Assembly: GCF_002794255.1 (NCBI RefSeq)
Contig: NZ_PGGW01000017.1
Span: 64,501 to 128,500, forward strand
Direction: 5' to 3'
Source of the DNA: Streptomyces carminius
GTDB lineage: Bacteria; Actinomycetota; Actinomycetes; Streptomycetales; Streptomycetaceae
DNA: 64,000 nucleotides
The position numbers and the translations under genes were made by a program. Numbering within the stretch: position 1 is the stretch's first letter; the number at the start of each line of letters is the position of its first letter. The notes below the pieces were generated by a model. That model saw nothing but the letters and a program-made list of their open reading frames with translations. It was not told the origin of the DNA and did no database searches. This document shows, one piece after another, positions 9,553 to 17,488 of this stretch.

Positions 9553-9843
9553 GCCCCGCTCTGCTCCTCGTCCGGTGCGCCCTCGCCCGTCCACCGCCCC
9601 AATCTAGTGCCCGGTCCGGGCGGTGTGCCGCCCCGCGGAGCCGGTCCTGTCCACCACGGCCAACACGACACGGCCACTTCTCCGCGGCGGTGCATGTCCG
9701 CCTCCCCCTCCTCCCCCTAGCCTGCGAGGAGCGGCACCGCCCTTTCGTACCGGTTTCCCACCGAATTCCGCGCCGACACCGCGCCGGACCACACCGCGAC
9801 ACCCACACACCGAGACACATCGAGACACACCGAGGAGCCCGAC
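9553..9843. promoter_or_regulatory. Divergent promoter region with tandem decamer upstream of gabT
   Basis: This 291-bp region lies between the divergent ATPase and gabT genes. A -10-like TAGCCT occurs at 9718-9723 on the plus strand, without a good -35. Directly before gabT are two tandem copies of the decamer CGAGACACA(T/C) at 9811-9820 and 9821-9830. A partial third copy runs into the gabT ribosome-binding site (CGAGGAG). The repeats may be an operator, for example for the PucR protein; this is untested. Confidence 0.4.
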
Positions 9844-11196
9844 ATGACCGGACCGTCCCGAGGCCCCGCCCTCCCCCAGGAGCGCCGTCTCGTCACCGAG
9901 ATCCCCGGACCGAGGTCCCGGGAGCTGATGGCCCGCAAGCAGGCGGCCGTGGCGCAGGGCGTGGGGACCGTCATGCCCGTGTTCGCGGCCCGCGCCGGGG
10001 GCGGGGTGCTGCAGGACGTGGACGGCAACTCCTTCATCGACCTCGGTTCCGGCATCGCCGTGACCACGGTCGGCAACAGCGCCGAGGCCGTGGTGCGCCG
10101 CGCCGCCGCGCAGCTGGAGCGGTTCACCCACACCTGCGCGATGGTGACCCCGTACGAGGGGTACGTGGAGGTCTGCGAGGAGCTGGCACGGCTGACCCCC
10201 GGCGACCACGAGAAGCGCTCGGTGCTGCTCAACTCGGGCGCCGAGGCGGTCGAGAACGCCGTGAAGATCGCCCGCGTGTACACCGGGCGGCAGGCCGTGG
10301 TCGTCTTCGACCACGCCTACCACGGCCGCACCAACCTCACCATGGCGCTGACCGCGAAGAACATGCCGTACAAGCACGGCTTCGGGCCGTTCGCGCCGGA
10401 GGTCCACCGGGTGCCGGTGGCCTACCCCTTCCGCTGGCCGACCGGTCCGGACAACTGCGCCGAGGAGGCCGCGGCCCAGGTGATCGACCAGATCACCAAG
10501 CAGGTCGGCGCGGACAACGTCGCCGCGATCGTCGTCGAGCCGATCCTGGGCGAGGGCGGGTTCATCGAGCCGGCGAAGGGCTTCCTGCCGCGCGTCGAGC
10601 GGTTCGCGAGGGACAACGGCATCGTCCTCGTCGCGGACGAGATCCAGTCCGGTTTCTGCCGCACCGGCCGGTGGTTCGCCTGTGAGGACGAGGGCGTCGT
10701 CCCGGACCTGATCACCACCGCCAAGGGCATCGCGGGCGGTCTGCCGCTGGCGGCCGTCACCGGCCGGGCCGAGATGATGGACGCCGTGCACTCCGGCGGG
10801 CTGGGCGGCACCTACGGCGGCAACCCGGTGGCCTGCGCCGCCGCGCTGGGTGCCATCGAGACGATGCGCGAGCTGGACCTCAACGCGCGGGCCCGCCGCA
10901 TCGAGGAGATCATGAAGGGCCGGCTGACCGCGCTGCAGGAGAAGTTCGGCGTCATCGGCGAGGTCCGCGGCCGGGGGGCGATGCTCGCGGTCGAGCTGGT
11001 GCGGCCGGGCACGAAGGAGCCCGACCCCGAGTCCACCGCCGCCGTCGCGCGCCACTGCCACCGCTCCGGTGTGCTGGTGCTGACCACCGGCACCTACGGC
11101 AACGTGGTCCGCTTCCTTCCGCCGCTGGTCATCGGCGAGGATCTGCTGAACGAGGGACTGGACGTGCTGGCGGAGGCCTTCGCCGGGCTCGGCTGA
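9844..11196 (+). CDS. gabT: 4-aminobutyrate aminotransferase
   Basis: A PLP-dependent class III aminotransferase that moves the amino group of GABA to 2-oxoglutarate, giving succinate semialdehyde and glutamate. The 450-residue protein carries LNSGAEAVENAVKIAR for cofactor binding, VVVEPILGEGG, the aspartate of ADEIQSGFCRTG, and the Schiff-base lysine Lys294 in TTAKGIAGGLPL. GAGGAG sits 6 bases before the ATG. The gene stands alone, with the PucR-type regulator and two aldehyde dehydrogenase genes within 8 kb. These could supply the second step (succinate semialdehyde to succinate) and the step before it (4-aminobutyraldehyde to GABA). The enzyme family is certain; substrate preference among omega-amino acids is inferred. 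Confidence 0.96.
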   Translation: MTGPSRGPALPQERRLVTEIPGPRSRELMARKQAAVAQGVGTVMPVFAARAGGGVLQDVDGNSFIDLGSGIAVTTVGNSAEAVVRRAAAQLERFTHTCAMVTPYEGYVEVCEELARLTPGDHEKRSVLLNSGAEAVENAVKIARVYTGRQAVVVFDHAYHGRTNLTMALTAKNMPYKHGFGPFAPEVHRVPVAYPFRWPTGPDNCAEEAAAQVIDQITKQVGADNVAAIVVEPILGEGGFIEPAKGFLPRVERFARDNGIVLVADEIQSGFCRTGRWFACEDEGVVPDLITTAKGIAGGLPLAAVTGRAEMMDAVHSGGLGGTYGGNPVACAAALGAIETMRELDLNARARRIEEIMKGRLTALQEKFGVIGEVRGRGAMLAVELVRPGTKEPDPESTAAVARHCHRSGVLVLTTGTYGNVVRFLPPLVIGEDLLNEGLDVLAEAFAGLG

Positions 11197-11444
11197 ACGG
11201 GGACGGGTGAGGGCGTGGGGAGCGGCGTGAAGAATGTGTGCGAGGGCCATGGCCTTGCGGTGACACGGCTGTCCACCGCCCGGAGCCTGCCGTACGGTCT
11301 TTCTCGGAAGAACGCAGTACCCGGCCCGCGGGCGACCGCGGACGGTGCCGAGCCGGTGATTCCCCTCATCCGGCCCGGTGGTGCCCTCGCGCACACTCCT
11401 CACCGATCGGACGGCCGCCCGCCCCACACCCCCCGGGGCGCGCG

Positions 11445-12263
11445 GTGACCGGTCGTCACGGCGGCCCCGGAACTCTCCCCCCTGTTCCGGGGTCGCCGTC
11501 TCGCTTCCCCCGGCTCGCCCGGCCCCCCGGGCGCCTGCGGGACGTCCGCCGGCCCGCCGCCCGGGCCGTCTCCGCCGCGCTGCTTCTGCCGCTGCTGCTC
11601 CTGGCCGCCGTCGCCTGGCAGGTGACGGCCGGCGGACCGCTGGCGGCGGCGGACGGGCGGCTGGCCCGGGTGCTGCGGGCGAACGCCCCGCCGGCCGGTC
11701 CCGCCGAGTTCCTCGCCGACCTGGGCAACGTGGAGGTGGCGCTGCCCGTCCTGGCGGCGGCGCTGGGGTACGTGTGGCTGCGCGGACGCCGGCATCCGCG
11801 CGGCCCGCGGCCGATGGTGCCGGCAGTGGTACCGGCGACGGTACTGGCGATGGCCGCCGTACCGGCCCTGGTGGTGCCGCTGAAGGCACTGACCGACCGG
11901 CCCGGACCGTTCGGCGGCACGGGGTACTTCCCGTCCGGTCACGCGGTCACGGCCCTGGTCGCCTACGGTGCCGCCGCGCTGGTGGTGCTGCCGTACGTCC
12001 GCGCGGCGCTGCGCCGCACGCTGCCCGCGGCCGCCGTGCTGCTGTGCGCCGGGGTCGGCGCGGGACTGGTGTGGCGGGGCTACCACTGGCCGCTGGACGT
12101 GCTGGGCGGCTGGTGCCTGGGGGTGCCGCTGCTGGCCGCCGTCCGGTGGGCCGCCCGCCGCACACCCGGGCCGCCGGCACCGCCGCGCCCGCCCGAGGCG
12201 TGCGGCGGAGCACATCACGGCCCGGCGGCCGCGCTCCCGGAGCGGGGACGGGCCCGCCGGTGA
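11445..12263 (+). CDS. PAP2-family membrane phosphatase
   Basis: An integral-membrane type 2 phosphatidic acid phosphatase-like enzyme; 272 residues from the GTG at 11445. The three-part active site is complete: KALTDRP, then FPSGHAVT, then RGYHWPLDVLGG. About five hydrophobic helices are visible, the first being AALLLPLLLLAAVAWQV. Family members dephosphorylate phosphatidic acid, undecaprenyl pyrophosphate or related lipids. The substrate here is unknown. A possible promoter for it is CTGTCC (11269-11274) and TACGGT (11293-11298) with an 18-bp spacer, which is weak. The adenosine deaminase gene follows after 63 bases. Confidence 0.9.
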   Translation: MTGRHGGPGTLPPVPGSPSRFPRLARPPGRLRDVRRPAARAVSAALLLPLLLLAAVAWQVTAGGPLAAADGRLARVLRANAPPAGPAEFLADLGNVEVALPVLAAALGYVWLRGRRHPRGPRPMVPAVVPATVLAMAAVPALVVPLKALTDRPGPFGGTGYFPSGHAVTALVAYGAAALVVLPYVRAALRRTLPAAAVLLCAGVGAGLVWRGYHWPLDVLGGWCLGVPLLAAVRWAARRTPGPPAPPRPPEACGGAHHGPAAALPERGRARR

Positions 12264-12326
12264 CCCGGATGCGCGGTGCTCCCGGCGTGCCTACGATGGC
12301 CGCGCATCCGTCCGTCTGGAGGAACC

Positions 12327-13400
12327 TTGTCTGTTTCCGGAGCTGGTTCCGGATCCGTCCCCGGGGCCCGGTCCGGCTCCGGCGACCTGTCCGCCTTCAT
12401 CGCCGGTCTGCCCAAGGCCGAACTGCACGTCCACCATGTCGGTTCCGCGTCCCCGCGCATCGTCGCCGAGCTGGCCGCCCGGCACCCGGACTCGTCCGTC
12501 CCCGCCGACGCCGACGCGCTCGCGGAGTACTTCACCTTCCGTGACTTCGCGCACTTCATCGAGGTCTACCTGTCCGTGGTGGACCTGATCCGCGACGCCG
12601 GGGACGTCCGGCTGCTGACGTACGAGATCGCCCGGGACATGGCCCGGCAGAACATCCGCTACGCCGAGCTGACCGTCACCCCGTACAGCTCGACGCGGCG
12701 CGGCATCCCCGCCGAGGCCTTCATGGAGGCCATCGAGGACGCCCGCCGGGCCGCGTCCGCCGAGCTGGGCGTCACCCTGCGGTGGTGCTTCGACATCCCC
12801 GGCGAGGCCGGCCTGGAGTCCGCCGAGGAGACCTGCCGGATGGCCTGCGAGCTGCGCCCGGAGGGGCTGGTCTCCTTCGGGCTGGGCGGACCGGAGATCG
12901 GGGTGCCGCGCCCGCAGTTCAAGCCGTACTTCGACCGGGCGATCGCCGAGGGCCTGCACAGCGTCCCGCACGCCGGCGAGACCACCGGCCCGGAGACGAT
13001 CTGGGACGCCCTGACCTCGCTGCGCGCCGAGCGCATCGGCCACGGCACCAGCGCCACGCGCGACCCGCGGCTGCTGGAGCACCTGGTGGAGCACCGGATC
13101 CCGCTGGAGGTCTGCCCGACCTCCAACCTGGCCACCCGGGCGGTGGCCTCCCTGGCGGAGCACCCGGTCGTGGAGATGGCCAAGGCGGGGGTCCTGGTCA
13201 CCGTCAACAGCGACGACCCGCCGATGTTCGGCACCGACCTGTGCGCCGAGTACGGCATCGCCGCCCGGCTGCTGGGCCTGGACGCGGCCGGGGTGGCGGC
13301 CCTGGCGCGCGACGCCGTGACCGCCTCCTTCGCCCCCGACCAGGTCAGGGCGGAGCTGCTCGCCGGGATCGACGCCCACCTGGCCGCGTGGTCGTCCTGA
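12327..13400 (+). CDS. add: Adenosine deaminase
   Basis: A zinc amidohydrolase that converts adenosine to inosine in purine salvage; 357 residues. The TTG at 12327 is the best start, because GGAGGA lies just upstream (12318-12323) and the protein then begins LSVSGAGSGS before the family domain; no ATG fits. Zinc ligands and catalytic residues are all present: ELHVHH (His34, His36), PHAGET (His215, Glu218), RIGHGT, and NSDDPPMFGT. The following phosphodiesterase gene overlaps its stop, so the two are probably translated together. A 6-aminodeoxyfutalosine deaminase role cannot be excluded from sequence alone. Confidence 0.93.
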   Translation: MSVSGAGSGSVPGARSGSGDLSAFIAGLPKAELHVHHVGSASPRIVAELAARHPDSSVPADADALAEYFTFRDFAHFIEVYLSVVDLIRDAGDVRLLTYEIARDMARQNIRYAELTVTPYSSTRRGIPAEAFMEAIEDARRAASAELGVTLRWCFDIPGEAGLESAEETCRMACELRPEGLVSFGLGGPEIGVPRPQFKPYFDRAIAEGLHSVPHAGETTGPETIWDALTSLRAERIGHGTSATRDPRLLEHLVEHRIPLEVCPTSNLATRAVASLAEHPVVEMAKAGVLVTVNSDDPPMFGTDLCAEYGIAARLLGLDAAGVAALARDAVTASFAPDQVRAELLAGIDAHLAAWSS

Positions 13401-14092
13401 CCGGGCCCGCGCCCCTGCCGTACGTCACGGCGGTCGCCCACCGCGGCCACCCGTACCTGGAGCGGGAGAACACCCTGGCCTCCGTCCGCGCGGCGCTCGC
13501 GGCGGGCGCGGACGCGGTGGAGGTGGACGTCCGGCTCACCGCCGACGGCACCCCGGTGCTGCTCCACGACGCGACGCTGGAGCGCCTGTGGGGGGTGGAC
13601 CGCCCGCTGGCCGCCGTCCGCGACCGCGACCTCCCTGCGGGCGTCCCCGCGCTGGGCGAGGCGCTGGCGGCGGTGGCCACCGCGCCCGGCACCCGGCTGC
13701 TGGTGGACCTGCCGGACCCGGCGGCCGTCCCCGCCGCCGTGGCCGAGGTCCGTGCGGCGGGCGCGCCGGAGTGCGTGTACTGGTGCGGCGGCCCGGCGGC
13801 GCTGCTCGCCGTGCGGGCGGCGGAGCCCGGCGCGGAGCTCGCCCTGACCTGGCAGCGGGCGGCACCCGTCCGCCCCACCCTGCTGGCGTCCCTGCGCCCG
13901 GCCTGGCTCAACTACCGCTTCGGACTGCTGGGCCCGGCCCTGGTGGCACGGGCGCGCCGGGACGGGGTGCGGGTGTCGTGCTGGACGCCGGACACCGGCC
14001 GCGCCATGCGGCGGCTGGTCGCGCTGGGCGTGGAATCGATCACCACCAACCGTGTCGACGTCCTGCGCGCGGTGCTGGACCGGCGGCGCTGA
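13388..14092 (+). CDS. Glycerophosphodiester phosphodiesterase
   Basis: Hydrolyses glycerophosphodiesters to glycerol-3-phosphate and an alcohol. The 234-residue protein shows the GDPD active site: VAHRGHPYLERENTL (His-Arg-Gly), AVEVDVRLTADG (metal-binding Glu-X-Asp) and VLLHDATLERL. The C-terminal GVESITTNRVDVL closes the TIM barrel. The GTG at 13388 overlaps the adenosine deaminase stop by 13 bases, with no separate ribosome-binding site, which suggests translational coupling. It lacks a signal peptide and should be cytoplasmic. A strong hairpin (14148-14187) follows. Confidence 0.92.
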   Translation: MVVLTGPAPLPYVTAVAHRGHPYLERENTLASVRAALAAGADAVEVDVRLTADGTPVLLHDATLERLWGVDRPLAAVRDRDLPAGVPALGEALAAVATAPGTRLLVDLPDPAAVPAAVAEVRAAGAPECVYWCGGPAALLAVRAAEPGAELALTWQRAAPVRPTLLASLRPAWLNYRFGLLGPALVARARRDGVRVSCWTPDTGRAMRRLVALGVESITTNRVDVLRAVLDRRR

Positions 14093-14147
14093 GCGCCGCT
14101 GCGGATCCGGGAACCGCACGCTCCGGTCCGGCACCGTACGCGCGCGT

Positions 14148-14187
14148 CCGCGCTGTCCGGCCGCCACCCGGCGGACGGACAGCGCGG
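14148..14187. terminator. Bidirectional terminator hairpin
   Basis: Twelve-base perfect arms (14148-14159 and 14176-14187, CCGCGCTGTCCG / CGGACAGCGCGG) enclose a second CCGCC/GGCGG stem with an ACCC loop. The whole forms one long stem with a single G-A mismatch. It lies between the convergent phosphodiesterase and aldehyde dehydrogenase genes. Confidence 0.8.
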
Positions 14188-14344
14188 CGGCCGGACCCCG
14201 TCGGCGTCTTTGACGGCGCCCCGGCTCGGTCCGAGGCCCCGGGGACACCGTCACCGGGCCGTGCGTGCGGCAGGGGCCGGGACGTGCCGGGCCCGGAAAC
14301 CGCCGGCCCTCTTCCGTCCCCGCCGCGGTCACGGCGTCACGGCG

Positions 14345-15793
14345 TCACAGCGCAGTCATCACGTGCTTGACGCGGGTGTAGTCCTCCATGCCGTAGGCGG
14401 AGAGGTCCTTTCCGTAGCCGGACTTCTTGAAGCCGCCGTGCGGCATCTCGGCGACCAGCGGGATGTGGGTGTTGATCCACACACAGCCGAAGTCCAGCGC
14501 CCGGGAGGCGCGCATGGCGCGGGCGTGGTCCTTCGTCCACACCGAGGACGCCAGGCCGTACTCGACACCGTTGGCCCAGGCGAGGGCCTGCTCCTCGCCC
14601 GTGAACCGCTGGACGGTGATGACCGGGCCGAAGACCTCCTCCTGCACGATCTCGTCGTCCTGCCGCAGACCGGAGACGACGGTCGGGGCGAAGAACCAGC
14701 CCCGCTCCCCGACCCGGTGGCCGCCGGTCTCCACCCTGGCGTGGCCGGGCAGGCGCTCGATGAAGCCGGTGACCTTCGCCAGGTGGGCGGCGCTGTTCAG
14801 CGGCCCGTAGAAGCAGTCCTCGTCGCCGAGGTCGCCGGTCCGCACCTCGGCGGCGGCCTTGGTCAGCGCCGCGACGAACTCGTCGTGGACCGACTCGTGC
14901 ACCAGGACGCGGGTGGCGGCGGTGCAGTCCTGGCCCGCGTTGAAGAAGCCGCCGTCGCGGATGCCCTCGACCGCCGCGGCGATGTCGGCGTCCTCGAAGA
15001 CCACGCAGGGGGCCTTGCCGCCCAGTTCCAGATGGACCCGCTTGACGTCCCTGGCGGCGCTGCCGGCGACCTCCGTGCCCGCGCGGACCGAGCCGGTGAT
15101 GGAGGCCATGGCCGGGACGGGGTGCTCGACCAGCAGCCGGCCGGTGTCGCGGTCGCCGCAGACGACGTTGAAGATACCGGCGGGCAGGTCCATCTCCGCC
15201 AGCACCCCGCCGATGATCTCCGCCAGCAGCACGGTGGAGGCCGGGGTGGTGTCCGAGGGCTTGAGGACGACGGTGTTGCCCGCGGCCAGGGCCGGGGCGA
15301 ACTTCCACACGGCCATCATCATCGGGTAGTTCCAGGGGGTCACCTGGGCGCAGACGCCGACCGGCTCGCGCCGCACGAAGGACGTCATGCCCGCCATGTA
15401 CTCGCCCGCGGAGCGGCCCTCCAGCAGCCGGGCGGCGCCCGCGAAGAAGCGCACCTGGTCGATCATCACCGGCAGTTCCTCCTGCCGGGTCAGTTCCAGT
15501 GGCTTGCCGGTGTTCTCGCACTCGGCCGCCAGCAGTTCCCCGCCCCGGCGCTCCATCGCGTCGGCCACCTTCAGCAGGAGTGTCTGCCGGGTGCCGGGGG
15601 TGGCGTCGCGCCAGACGGGGAAGGCGGACTCGGCGGCGGCCATGGCCGCGTCGACGTCGGCGGCGGCCGACAGCGGGGCGGTCGCGTACGCCTCACCGGT
15701 CGCCGGGTTGACGACCTCGGTGGTGCGCCCGTCGGCGGCGTCCCGGTACTCCCCGCCGATGTGGTTGCGGAGCCGGCGCAGTTCGGTGGCCAC
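14345..15793 (-). CDS. Gamma-aminobutyraldehyde dehydrogenase-like aldehyde dehydrogenase
   Basis: Oxidises an aminoaldehyde, probably 4-aminobutyraldehyde, to the acid (GABA) using NAD(P). 482 residues, with catalytic Cys290 in NAGQDCTAATRV, the glutamate in HLELGGKAPC, ITGSVRAGTEV for cofactor binding and QVTPWNYPMMMA for the substrate channel. The N-terminus (LRRLRNHIGGEY) and overall pattern match the aminobutyraldehyde/betaine aldehyde dehydrogenase group. The GTG at 15793 is preceded by AGGAGGG, which fixes the start. Together with gabT it would complete a putrescine-type route to succinate semialdehyde. No polyamine transporter lies beside it in this window. It is divergent from the SoxR-box gene. 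Confidence 0.93.
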   Translation of the reverse strand: MATELRRLRNHIGGEYRDAADGRTTEVVNPATGEAYATAPLSAAADVDAAMAAAESAFPVWRDATPGTRQTLLLKVADAMERRGGELLAAECENTGKPLELTRQEELPVMIDQVRFFAGAARLLEGRSAGEYMAGMTSFVRREPVGVCAQVTPWNYPMMMAVWKFAPALAAGNTVVLKPSDTTPASTVLLAEIIGGVLAEMDLPAGIFNVVCGDRDTGRLLVEHPVPAMASITGSVRAGTEVAGSAARDVKRVHLELGGKAPCVVFEDADIAAAVEGIRDGGFFNAGQDCTAATRVLVHESVHDEFVAALTKAAAEVRTGDLGDEDCFYGPLNSAAHLAKVTGFIERLPGHARVETGGHRVGERGWFFAPTVVSGLRQDDEIVQEEVFGPVITVQRFTGEEQALAWANGVEYGLASSVWTKDHARAMRASRALDFGCVWINTHIPLVAEMPHGGFKKSGYGKDLSAYGMEDYTRVKHVMTAL

Positions 15794-16010
15794 TTCGCAC
15801 CCTCCTGCTCTGTTGTCCGATGAATGAGACACCCACCCTAACCACCGGAGAACCTGTTGGGCACACCCTCCGGCCCGGGATTTCTTCCTGCCCAAACACT
15901 CTAACGGCGCAAGACCCGACGTACTCCTCGATGGCGATCCATGCGAGGACCCCCTCCTCGCGGCATGCCGCTGCCCCGGCCGTGAGCCCGCCCCCGCGGA
16001 GTCTCCCGCC

Positions 16011-16042
16011 GACCCGCCGACCCGCCGACCCGCCGACCCGCC
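16011..16042. repeat. Octamer tandem repeat (GACCCGCC x4)
   Basis: Four perfect copies of GACCCGCC lie end to end, preceded by a partial copy (TCCCGCC). They sit 30 bases upstream of the SoxR box. This may be replication slippage or a spacing element; no function is assigned. Confidence 0.8.
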
Positions 16043-16068
16043 GTCACACCCCGGCCCGGACGGGATGC

Positions 16069-16099
16069 TTGACCTCAAGCGCGGTTGAGGTGCCAGGCT
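16069..16099 (+). promoter_or_regulatory. SoxR box within a MerR-type promoter
   Basis: A perfect palindrome ACCTCAA (16072-16078), 6-bp centre GCGCGG, TTGAGGT (16085-16091) matches the SoxR operator (CCTCAA-N6-TTGAGG). It sits between a -35 TTGACC (16069-16074) and a -10 CAGGCT (16094-16099) separated by 19 bp, the long spacer typical of MerR-family activation. The expected transcription start falls on or next to the A of the ATG at 16106. No ribosome-binding site is present, so the mRNA is probably leaderless. No soxR gene is in this window. Confidence 0.85.
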
Positions 16100-16105
16100 C
16101 GGACC

Positions 16106-16513
16106 ATGACCACGACCACACAGGACGACACGACCCTCCTCTTCCGCAACACCATGCGCATCGCCGACGGCCGTCTGGAGGACTTCCGCGACGCCGTCGT
16201 CCGGGCCGTGGAGTTCGCGCGGCGGCACGGACCGCAGCTGATGGTGGAGACCTTCATCGACGAGGAGCGGATGCTCGCCCACAGCTTCCAGCTCTACCGG
16301 GACTCCGACGCGGTCCGCGCGCACTGGAGGCTCGCGGACCCGTACATCCGGGAGGTGATGGAGCACTGCCGGGTGGAGCGCTTCGAGGTGTTCGGCGAGC
16401 CGGACGACGAGGTGGCGGCGGGCGTGCGTGCGGCACTCGGCGGGCAGTGCCCGCTCACGTTCGCCCCCCGGGCCGCCGGCTTCGTGCGCTTCGCCGCGAC
16501 GGCCCGGGGGTAG
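16106..16513 (+). CDS. Putative quinol monooxygenase (ABM-fold), SoxR-controlled
   Basis: A 135-residue cytoplasmic protein. The body (LLFRNTMRIADGRLEDFRDA ... MLAHSFQLYRDSDAVRAHW) fits the dimeric alpha/beta-barrel ABM/YgiN type, whose members oxidise or reduce quinones and polyketide-like aromatics. The fold uses no conserved metal or cofactor residues, so activity cannot be read from sequence. The ATG at 16106 directly follows the promoter at the distance expected for leaderless translation. Streptomyces SoxR senses redox-active compounds, including its own pigments. From memory, one of the few known S. coelicolor SoxR targets is a small monooxygenase-like protein of this kind, so detoxification of redox-cycling metabolites is the likely role (inference). 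A hairpin at 16591-16613 follows. Confidence 0.75.
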   Translation: MTTTTQDDTTLLFRNTMRIADGRLEDFRDAVVRAVEFARRHGPQLMVETFIDEERMLAHSFQLYRDSDAVRAHWRLADPYIREVMEHCRVERFEVFGEPDDEVAAGVRAALGGQCPLTFAPRAAGFVRFAATARG

Positions 16514-16590
16514 CCGCGGCACCGCACCGCACCGGGTCCGTGACCGGAGTGCTCCGGCACCGGCGCCGGGGACCATTCGGAGGAAACCGC

Positions 16591-16613
16591 GCGGCACCGG
16601 CGTCCGGTGCCGC
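16591..16613 (+). terminator. Terminator hairpin after the monooxygenase-like gene
   Basis: Ten-base perfect arms GCGGCACCGG/CCGGTGCCGC with a 3-nt loop lie 77 bases past the stop. Confidence 0.7.
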
Positions 16614-16717
16614 CCGTGCCGCGGCCGGGGTCCGTACCGTGCCAGTGACCGATGTCCCCGGTGCTCGTTCCCCGTCGGGGGAAGACACGATGCCGGACGC
16701 GAGCGGAGGTGCCCGTC

Positions 16718-17488
16718 ATGATGGACGCACCCGAGGACCTCCTCTGGGCGCGCGGACTGCACTACGAGCACGAGGGGTCGCCCGCGCTGCTGGACGTCTC
16801 CGTCGGGGTTCGTGAGGGCGAGGTCCTGGCCGTCACCGGAGCACGCGGCTGCGGCAAGTCCACCCTGCTGGACTGCCTGTCGGGACGGCTGGTGCCCGGC
16901 CGCGGCGAGGTGTGGTTCGACGGCGTCCCCCTGCACACCCTGCCCGCCCCCGCCCGCGAGCGGCTGCGCCGCCGCCGCTTCGGCTGGGTCGGCGACGAGC
17001 CGCGGCTCCTGCCGGAGCTGACCGCCTGGGAGAACGCGGCGCTGCCGCTGCTGCTGGCGGGCCGCGGGCGCCGCGCCGCCCGCCGCGCCGCGTACGAGTG
17101 GCTGGACCGGCTGGACGTCGGCGGGTGCGCCCGCAGCCTGCCGGGCGCGCTGCCGCAGTCGCAGCGGCAGCGGGTGGCCGTCGCACGGGCCCTGGCGCAC
17201 TCCCCTGCCGTGGTCTTCGCCGACGAGCCGACCGCGCCGCTGCACCGGGCCGACCGGGCCCAGGTGCTGCGCGCCCTGACCGCCGCGGCCCGCACCCACC
17301 GGATCGCCGTCGTGCTGGCCGGCCACGACGAGCAGACCGCCCGGGTGGCGGACCGCCGGATCACGCTCGTGGACGGCCGCCGGACAGACGCCGGGGAGCC
17401 GGCCGGGGAGCCGGCCGGGGTGTTCGGCGGTACGGCGTCCGGAACCGCGGGACCGGAGGGCAGGACGGCGTGCTCGCTCTCCGTCTAG
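16718..17488 (+). CDS. ABC transporter ATP-binding protein with degenerate signature motif
   Basis: The ATPase subunit of an ABC transporter, 256 residues from the ATG at 16718 (GGAGGTG upstream). Walker A is GARGCGKST, Walker B is AVVFADEP, and an H-loop histidine occurs in VLAGHDEQTA. The usual LSGGQ signature is replaced by ALPQSQRQR, and the D-loop reads APLHRAD instead of the normal SALD type, so the ATP sandwich may be unusual. The pattern resembles LolD/MacB-type ATPases in streptomycetes. The permease gene starts inside its last codons (19-base overlap), so the two form one transporter. Substrate unknown. Confidence 0.85.
   Translation: MMDAPEDLLWARGLHYEHEGSPALLDVSVGVREGEVLAVTGARGCGKSTLLDCLSGRLVPGRGEVWFDGVPLHTLPAPARERLRRRRFGWVGDEPRLLPELTAWENAALPLLLAGRGRRAARRAAYEWLDRLDVGGCARSLPGALPQSQRQRVAVARALAHSPAVVFADEPTAPLHRADRAQVLRALTAAARTHRIAVVLAGHDEQTARVADRRITLVDGRRTDAGEPAGEPAGVFGGTASGTAGPEGRTACSLSV

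Larger units (their letters stand above)
15794..16105. promoter_or_regulatory. Divergent promoter region, 312 bp
   Basis: It holds the promoters of the aldehyde dehydrogenase (minus) and the monooxygenase-like gene (plus). Four exact tandem copies of the octamer GACCCGCC occur at 16011-16042, just upstream of the SoxR box. The SoxR-type promoter at its 3' end is described separately. No clear promoter was identified for the minus strand. Confidence 0.5.

Noticed and set aside
16011..16042. Octamer repeat considered as a CRISPR-like or iteron array
   Set aside because: Units are only 8 bp with no spacers, and there are no cas or replication genes nearby. It is a simple tandem repeat.
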